This document shows positions 10,489-20,129 of a stretch of 25,875 bases of DNA, piece by piece (position 1 is the stretch's first letter; the number at the start of each line of letters is the position of its first letter). Made by a program: the position numbers and the translations under genes. Origin of the DNA: Larix sibirica. Taxonomy: Eukaryota > Streptophyta > Pinopsida > Pinales > Pinaceae. Location: contig NWUY0300006387.1 of the NCBI GenBank assembly GCA_004151065.3, positions 46,616 to 72,490 on the forward strand, in the 5' to 3' direction. The notes under the pieces are model-generated. The model ran no database searches and was not told the origin of the DNA. It saw only the letters and a program-made list of their open reading frames with translations.

Positions 10489-12760
10489 TTAACAACCTCG
10501 AACAATCATTTGAGTGTAGCTCTTTTGGGGGAGCTTCTTACCACTCTTATATTGAAAGATAAAAGGTTCATTAATCAACAGGATCTCAGGTGTCCTTGCT
10601 CTAAGAGCCCCAACACTAGAACTTGAAGGAGACCAATATTCTAAAGAGAGACTAATGGAGATCATAGAGGAAACTATAGGATTAATGAACTTAGGTTGTC
10701 AAGTTGAAATATTCTCAGGACAATCGTCCGACCCCTTACCGATTTTTCCCTTTTTCTTTTTCTTGGTATTAACATTAGGAAAATGAATAGAAGAAATGGG
10801 GATGACATCGAACTTCCCCAAATATTTCCTCAAATAAATTGATATTGATTCTTTTTCTAGTACACCATTATGGGGACCATCTAGATTTATATTCCCTAAT
10901 GTCAAAATAGAAACAGATTCATCATAATGATCAGATAAAGGGGTAGGAGAGATAGATATAGGCCATTAATTTTTCGTTTCCTTTTCCAAAGAAAGAGGGG
11001 AAAAATCAAGAGGTCTAAAATAGAAATTCTCTAGATATTCTACATTATGAATAGCCCCATGTGATGAGAACACAATAGATTCAATCACACATGCCCCAAC
11101 ATTCTAACCCGTTTTTGATACATCCAAATTATCAAGCCTAGAAACCATAGGATAATTATTTTCAAAACTTTTATACTAAGCAGAAATAGGTTCAGAAGAC
11201 ACAGACTTATCTCTATCTACTTGCAGATCCGAAATAGAAGAAGTAAATACCGGTACAGAAGGCATAGGCCAAATAAGACCCCCCAGGTCGATTCACAAGA
11301 TATCCAGAAGACGAATCCCTAGAAGAAATAAACATGACTCCTAAGGAATTAGAAGTCCCCATCTTAAAATTGAAACCTAATTCACTGACACCTCTCAAGT
11401 AGGATTCACAACCCAATAGAACCCTAACTAGTAATTGCAACATCAAATAGCCCAAAACCTCCTCCAAAGAAATAAATTTCTAAAGTAAGGGAATATAATT
11501 TGTCAACTTACCCAAGAAAAGTGAAGTTGATTCCACATCTAGTGGAAAGGGTAGGTGAAACTCAGCATTTGAATCCCTTGATACCCTCAACGAGGATGAA
11601 GAAATTGAATCCTCGGCTTGAACAGAAAAAATCTCCCTCAGATGATTCTTACGAAGATTATCAGTCTCCCTACACAAGAGACAACGGAAAGGAATTTATC
11701 AATAATCAATTCTTTGCACAAAGGAACCCTTTGACCACTCAATCTGAATCTCCTCCACTAATCCCTCCACCATTTCCATTTCTACAAGAACCCTAGGAAT
11801 TTTCTTGCCAACTGCCATAAGAGTCTCCTCCTCCACCAGAATGAAACAACCAATGGAGTTGGAAACAACCATAAATGATTTGGAATACTAGAGGTGGACA
11901 AGTTAACCAGGAAAAAGAACCCAAAGATGTCTCCAGTTCATTTTTTCCTTCCAAGGATCAAATCCAGAATGCCACCTACTAAATACTAATGAACGAATAC
12001 CAATTACCCAAAACTTAGATGCCATAAGTTGCAAGATCTCTTCCGAAAGAAAATGAAAACAAATCCACCCATTCATGAGCATACTAATTCTGGCCATGTA
12101 TTTGAGCAAGGGTTTCCATTTTTCTGTCATCCATTCAATAATCTCCAACCTAGTCATAGAAATATACTCAAAACATCCCAAAAGGGCTATGGAAGACATA
12201 CCCAAAACCCTATCCATCGTGATATATTTACCTAAAACACACATAGAATTATTCCGCCTGACTTTCTGAACTTTAATCTGTCATTTTTTCCTAGTATGTG
12301 GTCTCTTCAACATCCTTTTTGAATCATAAACATTCTCCCACCCAACTAGAGGGACTTGCGGATCCACATATAGAGAAATTGAAGGTTAGACCTTAGGAGA
12401 GAAACTAGAACCATAAACTGCAAGATTGCGCCTAGATCCCCCAACAAAAACCCTAGATCCACCCACCACACCAGTATTTGTAAATGACTTCACACCATCA
12501 GGGACAAAATCCCTACAAGCAAAAATAAGGGCATCCATAACTGAAGAGCGAAAACCCTGAAAGCAACCAACGCGACCCCTAACACCAAGAGAAGAGAAAT
12601 ATATCGAAACATTAGGGTTACTCTAGACCCTTTTTGATACCGGAGTCCCACCACCTGCATATTGAGTATACAAAGTCGATAATACCCCACCCTTAAGTCC
12701 ATGTGACGATCTAACAATCTTCGAGGGACCAGTTCCATCAAAGGATAAGAACCCAACCAT
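10489..12760 (-). pseudogene. LINE ORF1 (DUF4283 / zinc-knuckle nucleic-acid-binding protein), broken
   Basis: In family terms ORF1 proteins coat the LINE RNA. Seen here, in one frame from about 12265 to 11480, are a DUF4283-like domain (SMCVLGKYITMDRVLG; NGWICFHFLSEE; FSRWHSGFDPWKE; HLWVLFPG near 11905) and its second half (SIGCFILVEEETLMAVGKK; SKGSFVQRIDY), then a CCHC_4-type knuckle at about 11683-11642 reading CLLCRETDNLRKNH. The usual Gly-His and last Cys are replaced (DN and H), so zinc binding is probably lost. Stops interrupt the same frame at about 11902, 11884 and 11700. Further on is a basic KKKKKGKIGK stretch near 10760. The frame ends in TAA at 10489-10491, just before ORF2. Confidence 0.8.
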
Positions 12761-12780
12761 CATATGACATGAAGACTCAA

Positions 12781-13177
12781 ATTTTCAAGTATCAAGAGAG
12801 TTGAACATTACTTGGATACACCAAAAATAATTTTGGTGATCATTAATTATCAAATTTTTCATATAATTTAATATTTTCTTAATATATATATTTTTAAATA
12901 AATTTATATAATTTAATATTTGTAGTTGACATTATTTATACAAACTTGGAATGGTCATTACTTATATATCAAATTTTCTTTGTAACTCTTTCCCATGATA
13001 AAACCTCTTTATCGAATGCTTCTTCAGTTAAATAAAAAGGTAGATCTTATAGCGTAAATGTTGCCTTATAAACTTCATGCGACCTTAGATATGTGTGATC
13101 CTTGTCTATTGCGTAAATTGTTTTCCCTATGTGTGCATTGATAAGGTATTATGGAATTTTGAAGATAAAAACAATGT
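12781..13177. other. AT-rich spacer
   Basis: About 400 bases with no gene or repeat that I can identify; the first half is strongly AT-rich with short TATATA runs. Confidence 0.4.
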
Positions 13178-13900
13178 AGGATGTCATGTGGTCATACCAT
13201 TTTCGAAAAGTTGCTTCATTGAATGCACACTTCTTTAATCACTTGAGCATAGCTGAGGGAAGGTTTTGACCTTATCTGAGTGTTTCCTTATAATTCCACC
13301 ATCGATAGATATTTTTCAAAATAATAAATTTTAGTAATTTCATGATTGATTGCCATAAATCACATAAAAAAGAGAAAGGAATGGGCACATAAATGACCAC
13401 AATACTTGCTACTTTCTAGTCAGATTATAGCAAGAATTTATCCTCTACTTAATGAGTTTCGACTAGATAACATTCAAAAGAAATAGAAACAAGGGAGAAG
13501 AGGATATGAATGCATACTTTAGATGATGAAGTGTCAATGGAGGATGTCATGTGGTCATACCATTTTCAAAAAGTTGCTTCATTGAATGCACGATTCTTTA
13601 ATCACTTGAGCATAGCTGAGGGAAGGTTCTGACCTTATCTGAGTGTTTCCTTATAATTCCACCATCGAGAGAGATTTTCCAAAATAATAAATTTTGGGAA
13701 TTTCATGATTGATTGCCATAAATCACATAAAAAAGAGAAAGGAGAGGGCACATAAATGACCACAGTACTTGCTACTTGCTAGTCAGATTATAGCAAGAAT
13801 TTATCCTCTACTTAACATGTTTCGACTAGATAACATTCAAAAGGAATATAAACAAGGGAGCAGAGGATATGAATGCATACTTTAGATGATGAAGTGTCCT
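13178..13900. repeat. Near-identical tandem duplication, 363-bp unit
   Basis: Two direct copies begin AGGATGTCATGTGGTCATAC at 13178 and 13541, and each ends TTTAGATGATGAAGTGTC. By eye they differ at only about 20 positions with a few single-base indels, so the duplication is much younger than the 4.4-5.3 kb array. No frame is open through the unit, and I do not recognise its source. Confidence 0.9.
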
Positions 13901-14540
13901 TGGTAATGAATACTACAATTGAAGCATTGCTTCCCATAAAAAATACCCACACATACCCCAATGCATTGCCTCACTTCTTCTCCATCCCACTCTAGAGGTC
14001 CTAAACACATAAGGAAATGTAATTCAATTTATGTACTAAATGTATATATGCCATGTTAAATATCGTCGAGAGAGTTTGATGATAGAAACATTTTAGATAT
14101 ACCAGTGATCACTGGACTATGAATTTAAAAAAATATTTGAGAATATTTGAATCCTTTCTATTAAATTCATTGCAGAAGTGTGCTAAAAAATCTATATTTA
14201 GTTTCCAATATTGTGTAGAGATTCTTACAAACATTGGGCATGCAATGTAGCTTTACCAAGATTTAGTTTGCATATGTTAATTTCTAATCTCGTTTAGACA
14301 TTCTTTCAAACACATGGCATGAATTTTGTAAAATATGTTGTTTACTAATTCCAGAAACAAATACCAAATAAGAAATGATAAAAACAATTACAAGATTTTC
14401 AATATTAAAAGATGAAAAGAATATTGAAAATAAAAAAATCCTAGCTAAGAATCTTACCTATGAAGAGAACCAAAAGAATATTTTTTCATTTTGAAAGAAA
14501 ATAAGGTCCACCCATAAGCAAGAATTTGTGCCAAGACTAC
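13901..14540. other. AT-rich spacer with a 14-bp palindrome
   Basis: No gene is seen. A perfect palindrome, CCAGTGATCACTGG, lies at 14102-14115. The rest is AT-rich sequence without recognisable domains. Confidence 0.35.
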
Positions 14541-14544
14541 AACT

Positions 14545-14554
14545 CCTTTTATAT
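14545..14554 (-). promoter_or_regulatory. TATA box on the minus strand
   Basis: Read on the minus strand the sequence is GGATATAAAAGGAG, a strong TATA box, followed downstream by a C/A-rich leader and a donor-like CATAG|GTAAGA near 14460. It faces away from the glutamate decarboxylase exons, which lie upstream of it on the same strand, so it is not their promoter. An LTR promoter is a reasonable alternative. Confidence 0.35.
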
Positions 14555-14949
14555 CCTTAGGGCTTCATAACTTCATAATTTTGGCACCATATTCAAATCA
14601 ATCCTTAATTGAAACCCTCATTTATCTCAATGGCCTCTTATTCAGACCAAATCCTCTCAATTTTCCTAAAAATTAAACCACCACATTATTTCCCACCCAA
14701 TTCAAGGTTTCATGGCCATGGCCATTCATGAGCAAACAATTCATGTTATGCCTGACTAGAGTTGAGCAAATAATGTTTATTTTGTTATTTGTGTTTTTGT
14801 TAAATTGATTTTTTTATTTGTTAATATTACATACAATATGTTTATTTATATTAACTATATTATATTAAGATTACTTATTATATCAACATATAAGCTTCTT
14901 TGGAAGATCTTGCTTTTTGTGCCATATTTTCCAACTAAATCTAGCTTAC

Positions 14950-15497
14950 ACAAGAACATGTCTATGGTTGTTGATGTTGATACTTCTCACTAGTGTAAAT
15001 ATAGAATCCCATACAAATTCAAGGTAAATGAAAGGCACAACAAATCCTCCACTTGTTGCATCAACATGGATGGCAGTGTCCCATCTATCCTTAATAAAGC
15101 TAGGCATTAGTAATTTGTGATGCCATAGAACACTAGAGACCTTGGTAACATTGTTCTCTAGTGGGACATCTTTATTTGTGAATAAAATCAACACATTTAA
15201 TTCCTAGAAATCCTAAAGCATATTCTAATTGAAATAATCAATTGTACACCTAAGAATATTCAATGTTGTGTTACTTGCTTACCCTATTTCATGATTCTTC
15301 AAGAGTAGAAGATCGTTTAATAGTTTGACATATTCAAATTCACCATTGTATGTATAACCTAATATAGAACATACACATATGGTATTCTCATCAACCATCT
15401 CCACTACTTTGTGATGCTCCATCACATAATAGTCCTCTCTCAATTTCACAGCTTTGAGGTCTACTTCGAAATAGTGGTCAAACTTCTCCCAATAGAC
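14950..15497 (-). pseudogene. GAD: Glutamate decarboxylase, two-exon fragment with active-site Lys replaced
   Basis: Glutamate decarboxylase is a cytosolic, PLP-dependent enzyme that makes GABA from glutamate. Exon A (15283-15497, 215 nt) reads [20 protein letters not shown], then [17 protein letters not shown] and [14 protein letters not shown]; each block matches the plant family closely. Exon B (14950-15084, 135 nt) reads WDTAIHVDATSGGF, VVPFIYLE and LVRSININNHRHVL. The intron (15085-15282, 198 nt) is GT-AG, and joining rebuilds a Gly codon exactly before WDT. The acceptor before exon A is TTGCTTTTCAG, and exon B ends at a donor, GT|GTAAGC. Both exons are open. The family's PLP-lysine block is S-G-H-K-Y-G; here it is N-N-H-R-H-V, so the Schiff-base lysine is Arg and catalysis should be lost. 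I find neither upstream exons in 15.5-17 kb nor downstream exons in 13.9-14.9 kb. Confidence 0.85.
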
Positions 15498-16140
15498 CTG
15501 AAAAGCAAAGCTCTTATCAAATTCATAACTTTGATTATTGCTTCAAAAAAGGAGCCAAACTACTTCTAAGAGGCATAATACAAAAAATTCCACCAGATAA
15601 ATGCATTGTATCTTATTTTTAGTCTTTGAAATAGCAACAAAAATAAACAAGTTTAGATATGTATATCTATAAAACACAAAATATTCCCCAAAAAGGTTGC
15701 TTTCCATAGTGGCAAATAAAGCAAAAGTATAAAACTGAGATACCTATAAAATAATTATTGCATTGGAACAATATAAAAGAGATCAAATGAATTAGAAAAC
15801 AAAAAAGAACACTAAAAATATGAATAAGGATAACAAAAGAAGATGACATAACCAGTTTGATGCATGCACAAACTATTCCAATTCTACTAAATACATGAAG
15901 ATTGCAATGTCATATTGTTCCAACTCACTAATTTATTTTGATAAACTATATCTAAAATTCAATATAGTATACCTTCATATGGTAAAGCAATAATACCAAG
16001 AAGATATGGCACACAAGTTGGATTTATAACAATTTCATTTCTTATATTGCCCTTCGTTGGCATTTCACTAAATAGATCTATGCTTCCATATCATATTTTA
16101 ATAAAATCATTTAAGAACAAAATTGTGTTTACTCTTGTGC
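15498..16140. other. Spacer upstream of the GAD exons, with one unexplained open stretch
   Basis: The minus strand is T-rich here, as expected of an intron. I see no earlier GAD exon. On the minus strand 15973-16092 is open for about 40 codons (it includes NEIVINPTCVPYLLGIIALP) and runs into a donor-like GAAG|GTATAC, but I recognise no family. Confidence 0.25.
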
Positions 16141-16154
16141 CTGTTATTTCGAGC

Positions 16155-16207
16155 TAGCATGGAATGGAGACGGGATGTCGCTATGTTGATATCCCAAGTT
16201 CAAACCT
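16155..16207 (+). promoter_or_regulatory. tRNA-like A and B boxes (possible SINE)
   Basis: TAGCATGGAATGG (16155-16167) loosely resembles a Pol III A box, and AGTTCAAACCT (16197-16207) resembles a B box (consensus GGTTCGANTCC), about 42 bases apart, as in tRNA-derived SINEs. It does not fold as a whole tRNA by inspection, and no SINE ends were identified. Confidence 0.3.
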
Positions 16208-16492
16208 CAAACCGCAATAGGCATAGAGCACCAAAAATTAGTTGTTGACCTAGTTTGATGGTGCTTTATATGCAATAATCATTCCGAACATATATAACTT
16301 GATGTAAACACATATATTAATGCAATTAGATGAACTACCCATCATTTTTATCAATACACTCAATCTTGCAAGTGGGTTGTTCCAAACAAAATTTAAATGT
16401 TAACAAACACAACCTTTATGTACATGCGTTATAAAATAAAATTTAAATTGCAAGATCAAGAGATTTTTTTTAGATCTAAGGGAATTAATAAC

Positions 16493-16539
16493 TAGATCAA
16501 AGGGATGGGATTACCTAGTTGAAACCTAGGTTCAAATCC
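16493..16539 (+). promoter_or_regulatory. tRNA-like A and B boxes (possible second SINE)
   Basis: TAGATCAAAGGG (16493-16504) is A-box-like, and GGTTCAAATCC (16529-16539) is a near-perfect B box, 36 bases apart. The downstream sequence does not complete a tRNA acceptor stem, so a SINE or SINE relic is likelier than a tRNA gene. Three copies of TATGACTTAG(C/A)AAG follow at 16618, 16658 and 16688. Confidence 0.35.
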
Positions 16540-16994
16540 AGTTGGATACCACTATAATGCCACTGTAAACTCTAGGATAGTTCCAACAACCCACAAAATC
16601 CAACTAGCAAAAAAATTATGACTTAGCAAGCCTGCAAAAGTGAGCAGGCAAGAAACTTATGACTTAGCAAGGTCCTAGCAAGAAACATATGACTTAGAAA
16701 GGGATTCCAGAGACACACCATTATGGTTTCCTACTCAAAGGGTGGGGTGTCTGGTGCCTACCTTCTAGCCTTTCTAGCTTTATCACAAGGGACAACGAGT
16801 AGGCCAATCTCTCATTGGGGATCAAATACCATGTGGGGAGAGTCTTAAACTTAGCTCCTCACTATTTGAGCTATTACCCCTATAATGAGAATCATACTTA
16901 TCATTGATGTCCAAATGACAAAGCCCATTACGAAAAGATCATTTCACAAAGTATCATGGATAAGTGTATAACACAAGCCATAGAAAAAAATAGG

Positions 16995-17440
16995 CACTAC
17001 TACATATGGGGTCAATTTTTGACAACATATTATGACAATATGGATAAAATTGATTGTTTTGTTGGAAATTACTAAATAATTATTAAAATTTCATTTTTGG
17101 GGGTTTCCTAACGATTGTCGCCCTTCCGACGATGTTCTACTATCATCAACACTTCAATGAAAATTTGTCACAATTCTTACAATGGTATTAAATAGCCTTA
17201 TGCCCATTTGATATGGTTTAAAGGTCATTGACTTCTAATTTGGTCAATTTTGACACAGTCAATAGCCTTATGCCCGCTTGATATGCTTTAATGATCATCA
17301 CAATTACAATGAAATTCTATTGTTGTTGGTAGTTCGACAAACATTTGTCGTGGTTCCAATGATTATAATAAATAGCCTTGTGCCCATTTGATATGGTTTA
17401 ATAGTCATTGACATCTGACCTTACCAACTTTGGCATGGTA
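16995..17440 (+). mobile_element. CACTA-like transposon left terminus with subterminal repeats
   Basis: The sequence begins CACTACTACATATGGGGTC and continues with TTTTTGACAAC, the style of plant CACTA (En/Spm) ends, which open with CACTA and are followed by short subterminal repeats. Inside lie three copies of AATAGCCTT(A/G)TGCCC(A/G)(T/C)TTGATATG at 17191, 17261 and 17371. Several GACAA/TTGTC pairs occur as well, including the hairpin-like CGACAAACATTTGTCG near 17335. I found no transposase. The inner extent is uncertain. Confidence 0.5.
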
Positions 17441-17954
17441 AATGTTCATCAAAACTCCAACAATGGTGATATACTATATAAATATTTATACCCGATAGAG
17501 ATTTCGACAATTTTGTTGTACTTGCAACATTTGTATAGTTTTTTTGGTCATTTTTCGATACATGAAATAGTTTTTTCTATCTACTAGTTTCACATCCAAT
17601 TCCTTATCTATATAGCTTGGATTTTTTTACATAATCGTCATTCTCTTAATATAAACAAATTGTAAATAAGTTTTGGATTTTACGTGTGAAATTGGTTGAA
17701 TATATTCTTATATTGTATTTATATTACTTAAGTGGATTTTGTTGTAATAGGTAATTACAATTAAAAATATTGTAATAGGTAATCATTTCCCTTTGTAGGG
17801 GCTTAGTGGTGGTTTGGGACCTCCTACATGCCTCATGAGATATAAAACAAATAGTTGGGGCTTATGTCTTTGGTTTTTTATATTGAAAAATCCCAATAGG
17901 CCATGAGAGTCATTGTTTTACACACTCAATATTAAAATTGTACACGTATACTAA
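17441..17954. other. Spacer between the CACTA-like end and the second LINE
   Basis: No gene is seen. A short repeat TTGTAATAGGTAAT occurs twice near 17743-17783. The 3' end of the second LINE probably falls in this stretch, but I find no clear A-tail. Confidence 0.3.
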
Positions 17955-20095
17955 TCATAGGGAAAGGATTCCCTCTACAAATGCATTTGGGGTAGCCCGA
18001 GGCCATGTGTGTGAGCCATGATCCCTACACGAAACTTTTGCCTTTTGTTTCATGGCCATGTGTACTGCGTGTGAGTTGTATAAGAATCTATTAGGGAATA
18101 TGTCCATAATTTTTTTATATAAGTGATGTTTTAGGACAGAACTCCTATTATCTCCTATAATTTTTAATATCATACTGTTGAAACTACTTCCTAAATTTCC
18201 AATCCAATCCTGCCAAAAAAGGTCCCACATATATGTATTCAACTTGTACTAGTCTTTAGGAGGAATCAATGCCATGATATCTTTGATGATCAACTTATCA
18301 TAGGATAGAAATACCTTATGGTCAGCTTGATATCTCCAATCTATCCAATAATATTCCTTTCTTACTCAACTTGTGTTCTTGAAATATGGGACACTAAAAA
18401 ATACATTATTCGTGATGCAACAAACTCCAAATAGTGCACCACGCCAAGTCCCATCCTACCTGACTCCCAAAGAATTTCCATCTAACCAAGGGGGCAAAAA
18501 AATTCCAATCTTCCATGTGCTTACACAAATGATCGACCTAGACATCTTAAAGAGGTGTGGGGACAAGATGATACCACATAACCCAAAAAATCCTTAGATC
18601 AAGAGTAAATGTTGGAAATATAGGAATTGATAACATAAGAAGATATGCCATGGGCACAGCCTTCAAGGTTATTTGACTATCCATTTATGGCCAAAATACA
18701 ACCTTGAGCCACAACATCAATAAGACTAAAACCACCTTCCTCCTTAGGATAGTGCAAACTTCCCAAGGAACCATATGAATTCCTCTCTCACTATCGTACT
18801 TGGAACAAAGAAAAAACCTAAGGAACTGCTGCAATCTCTTGAATTGCGTCATGCTTGGGAGAAATGAAAAGACAATGGATGTGGGGAGCTTTAAGGTTGC
18901 ACAAAACAAATCTAATATTTTTTGCAAATGGAAGACCCTTATACTGTCAGATGAGAAGTTTGGACTAAATCCATTGTAAACACAAGTTCCACATATCAAC
19001 AACTAAGAGATCATTACTAAGTAGATTTTGTAGATATCAGACAGTCATCCTAGGATTGACCTAATTCCATAAAGACAAGATCCAAGCTGGTGAAGCATCA
19101 AGTCCAATCAACCAATAGGCTTTGTTTCATTCACTAACCACTACATTAGAAGAATTATAAAAATAACCAGGAAACCCCTAACAACCTCCATCAATTCTAA
19201 TCCAAGCACTTCGATAGAAGAGAGCCATCAACAAAATTATCATTAACTAGTTTTGACCCATTTGGAAGATAAATACTTTGAATTACTCCTTGCATCCTAG
19301 CTGACTTCAGTAAGTACCATAGGGATTCAACAATTAAAACATATAAATAAGGGGCAAGAGGGAAACCTTTCCTAATCGAGCGACGAAATGGGAAGTGTTT
19401 AGTTAGGGGGTGGTTCATTGAAACAAAAGTTGAAGGATTGGAGAAGAGGGTATGTACCGTGGAAAAATAATTTGGGCCAAAACCAAGGCATTAAAGCATC
19501 TTTCTAATAAGGGACCAATCGACCATATCATAGGCTTTGTCAAAATCAATCTTGAGAAACAAAGACTCTTGTCTAATCTCCCTAAAACACTCCATGGCCT
19601 TCCATGCAAAAATAATAATATCAAGGATGATCATACCTTGAAAAAATCGTGTTTAATCCTCTCCAACAATCCACAAATCAATTGTTCGCATTTGAAGTGC
19701 AAGGGCCTTATCCAAATTTAGTATGTACCATGGAAAAATAATTTGGGCCAAAACCAAGACATTAAAGCATATTTATAATAATGGACCAATCGACCCTATC
19801 ATAAGCTTTGTCAAAATAAATCTTTAGAAACAAATACTCTTGTCTAATCTCCCTAAAGTACTCCATGGCCTCCCGTGCAAAAATAATAGTATCAAGGATG
19901 ATAATCCCATGGACAAATCATGTTTAATCCTCTCCAACAATCCACAAATCCATTGTTCGCATTTGAAGTGAAAGGGACTTAGCCAAAATCTTGTAGAATA
20001 CACTAAGAATATCTAGAGCAATGGGCCTCCATTCCCCGATAGTTTCATAGGAAGCATTCAGGATCAACTTGATAACCCCCTAAGTAACAAAGGTT
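17955..20095 (-). pseudogene. LINE reverse transcriptase, partial, with internal duplication
   Basis: From the 5' side: IGEWRPIALDIL and FYKILAKSLSLQM (about 20070-19960), REIRQEYLFLKIYFDKAYD (about 19850-19800), then a second copy of this region reading LFLKIDFDKAYDMVDW (about 19560-19515). There follow SIRKGFPLAPYLYVLIVESL (about 19375-19310), the active-site box FVDG at 19224-19235 (normally F-A-D-D, so the second Asp is lost), and the C-terminal block PKEEGGFSLIDVVAQGC (about 18765-18710). The last open stretch, 18242-17955, begins MNTYMWDLF and looks like the tail of the same protein. Many stops and frame changes are present. Confidence 0.8.
19451..19990. repeat. Tandem duplication of 271 bp inside the second LINE
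   Basis: Two direct copies begin TATGTACC(G/A)TGGAAAAATA at 19451 and 19722. The match continues to about 19990 with scattered substitutions. Each copy encodes the catalytic-Asp region of the reverse transcriptase. Confidence 0.9.
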
Positions 20096-20129
20096 GTCAA
20101 GTTACCAAAAGAGACAGCAATTACAAATC

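Larger units (their letters stand above)
6222..12780 (-). mobile_element. L1-type LINE, near full length, inactivated
   Basis: On the minus strand the parts of a plant L1 retrotransposon follow in the expected order: ORF1 with a DUF4283-like domain and CCHC knuckle, then ORF2 with endonuclease, reverse transcriptase, a zinc-binding/connector region and an RNase H domain. The element ends in a run of 10 A on its own strand (T-run at 6222-6231), the expected LINE tail. About 6.5 kb is the usual full length for this class. Both ORFs carry many stops and several frameshifts, so it cannot move by itself. The 5' end near 12780 is estimated from where ORF1-like sequence fades. I searched for a target-site duplication (the flank before the T-run reads AGTGGTTATGCTA) and found none near the 5' end. 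Confidence 0.9.
17955..20110 (-). mobile_element. Second LINE, 5'-truncated and inactivated
   Basis: The minus strand carries reverse-transcriptase and C-terminal LINE sequence of a different lineage from the 6.2-12.8 kb element. Similarity begins abruptly in the middle of the reverse transcriptase at about 20110, with no endonuclease or ORF1 upstream, as expected of incomplete reverse transcription or a later break. Sequence upstream of that point has a completely different composition (the GTCG-dense block). The 3' end is not precisely placed. Confidence 0.8.

Noticed and set aside
11500-12269. Plus-strand frames of 64-98 codons
   Set aside because: They lie antisense to ORF1 (DUF4283 and knuckle region) of the LINE and show no family features.
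6222-12850. Target-site duplication flanking the full-length LINE
   Set aside because: The bases before the T-run (AGTGGTTATGCTA) have no matching copy near the estimated 5' end.
14946-15194. A single continuous 82-codon gene at this position
   Set aside because: Only the downstream part matches glutamate decarboxylase; the first third is intron read through, as shown by the AG acceptor at 15085-15086 and the in-phase join to exon A.
16490-16570. A functional tRNA gene
   Set aside because: The B box is good, but no acceptor stem or anticodon arm of proper geometry can be drawn around it.
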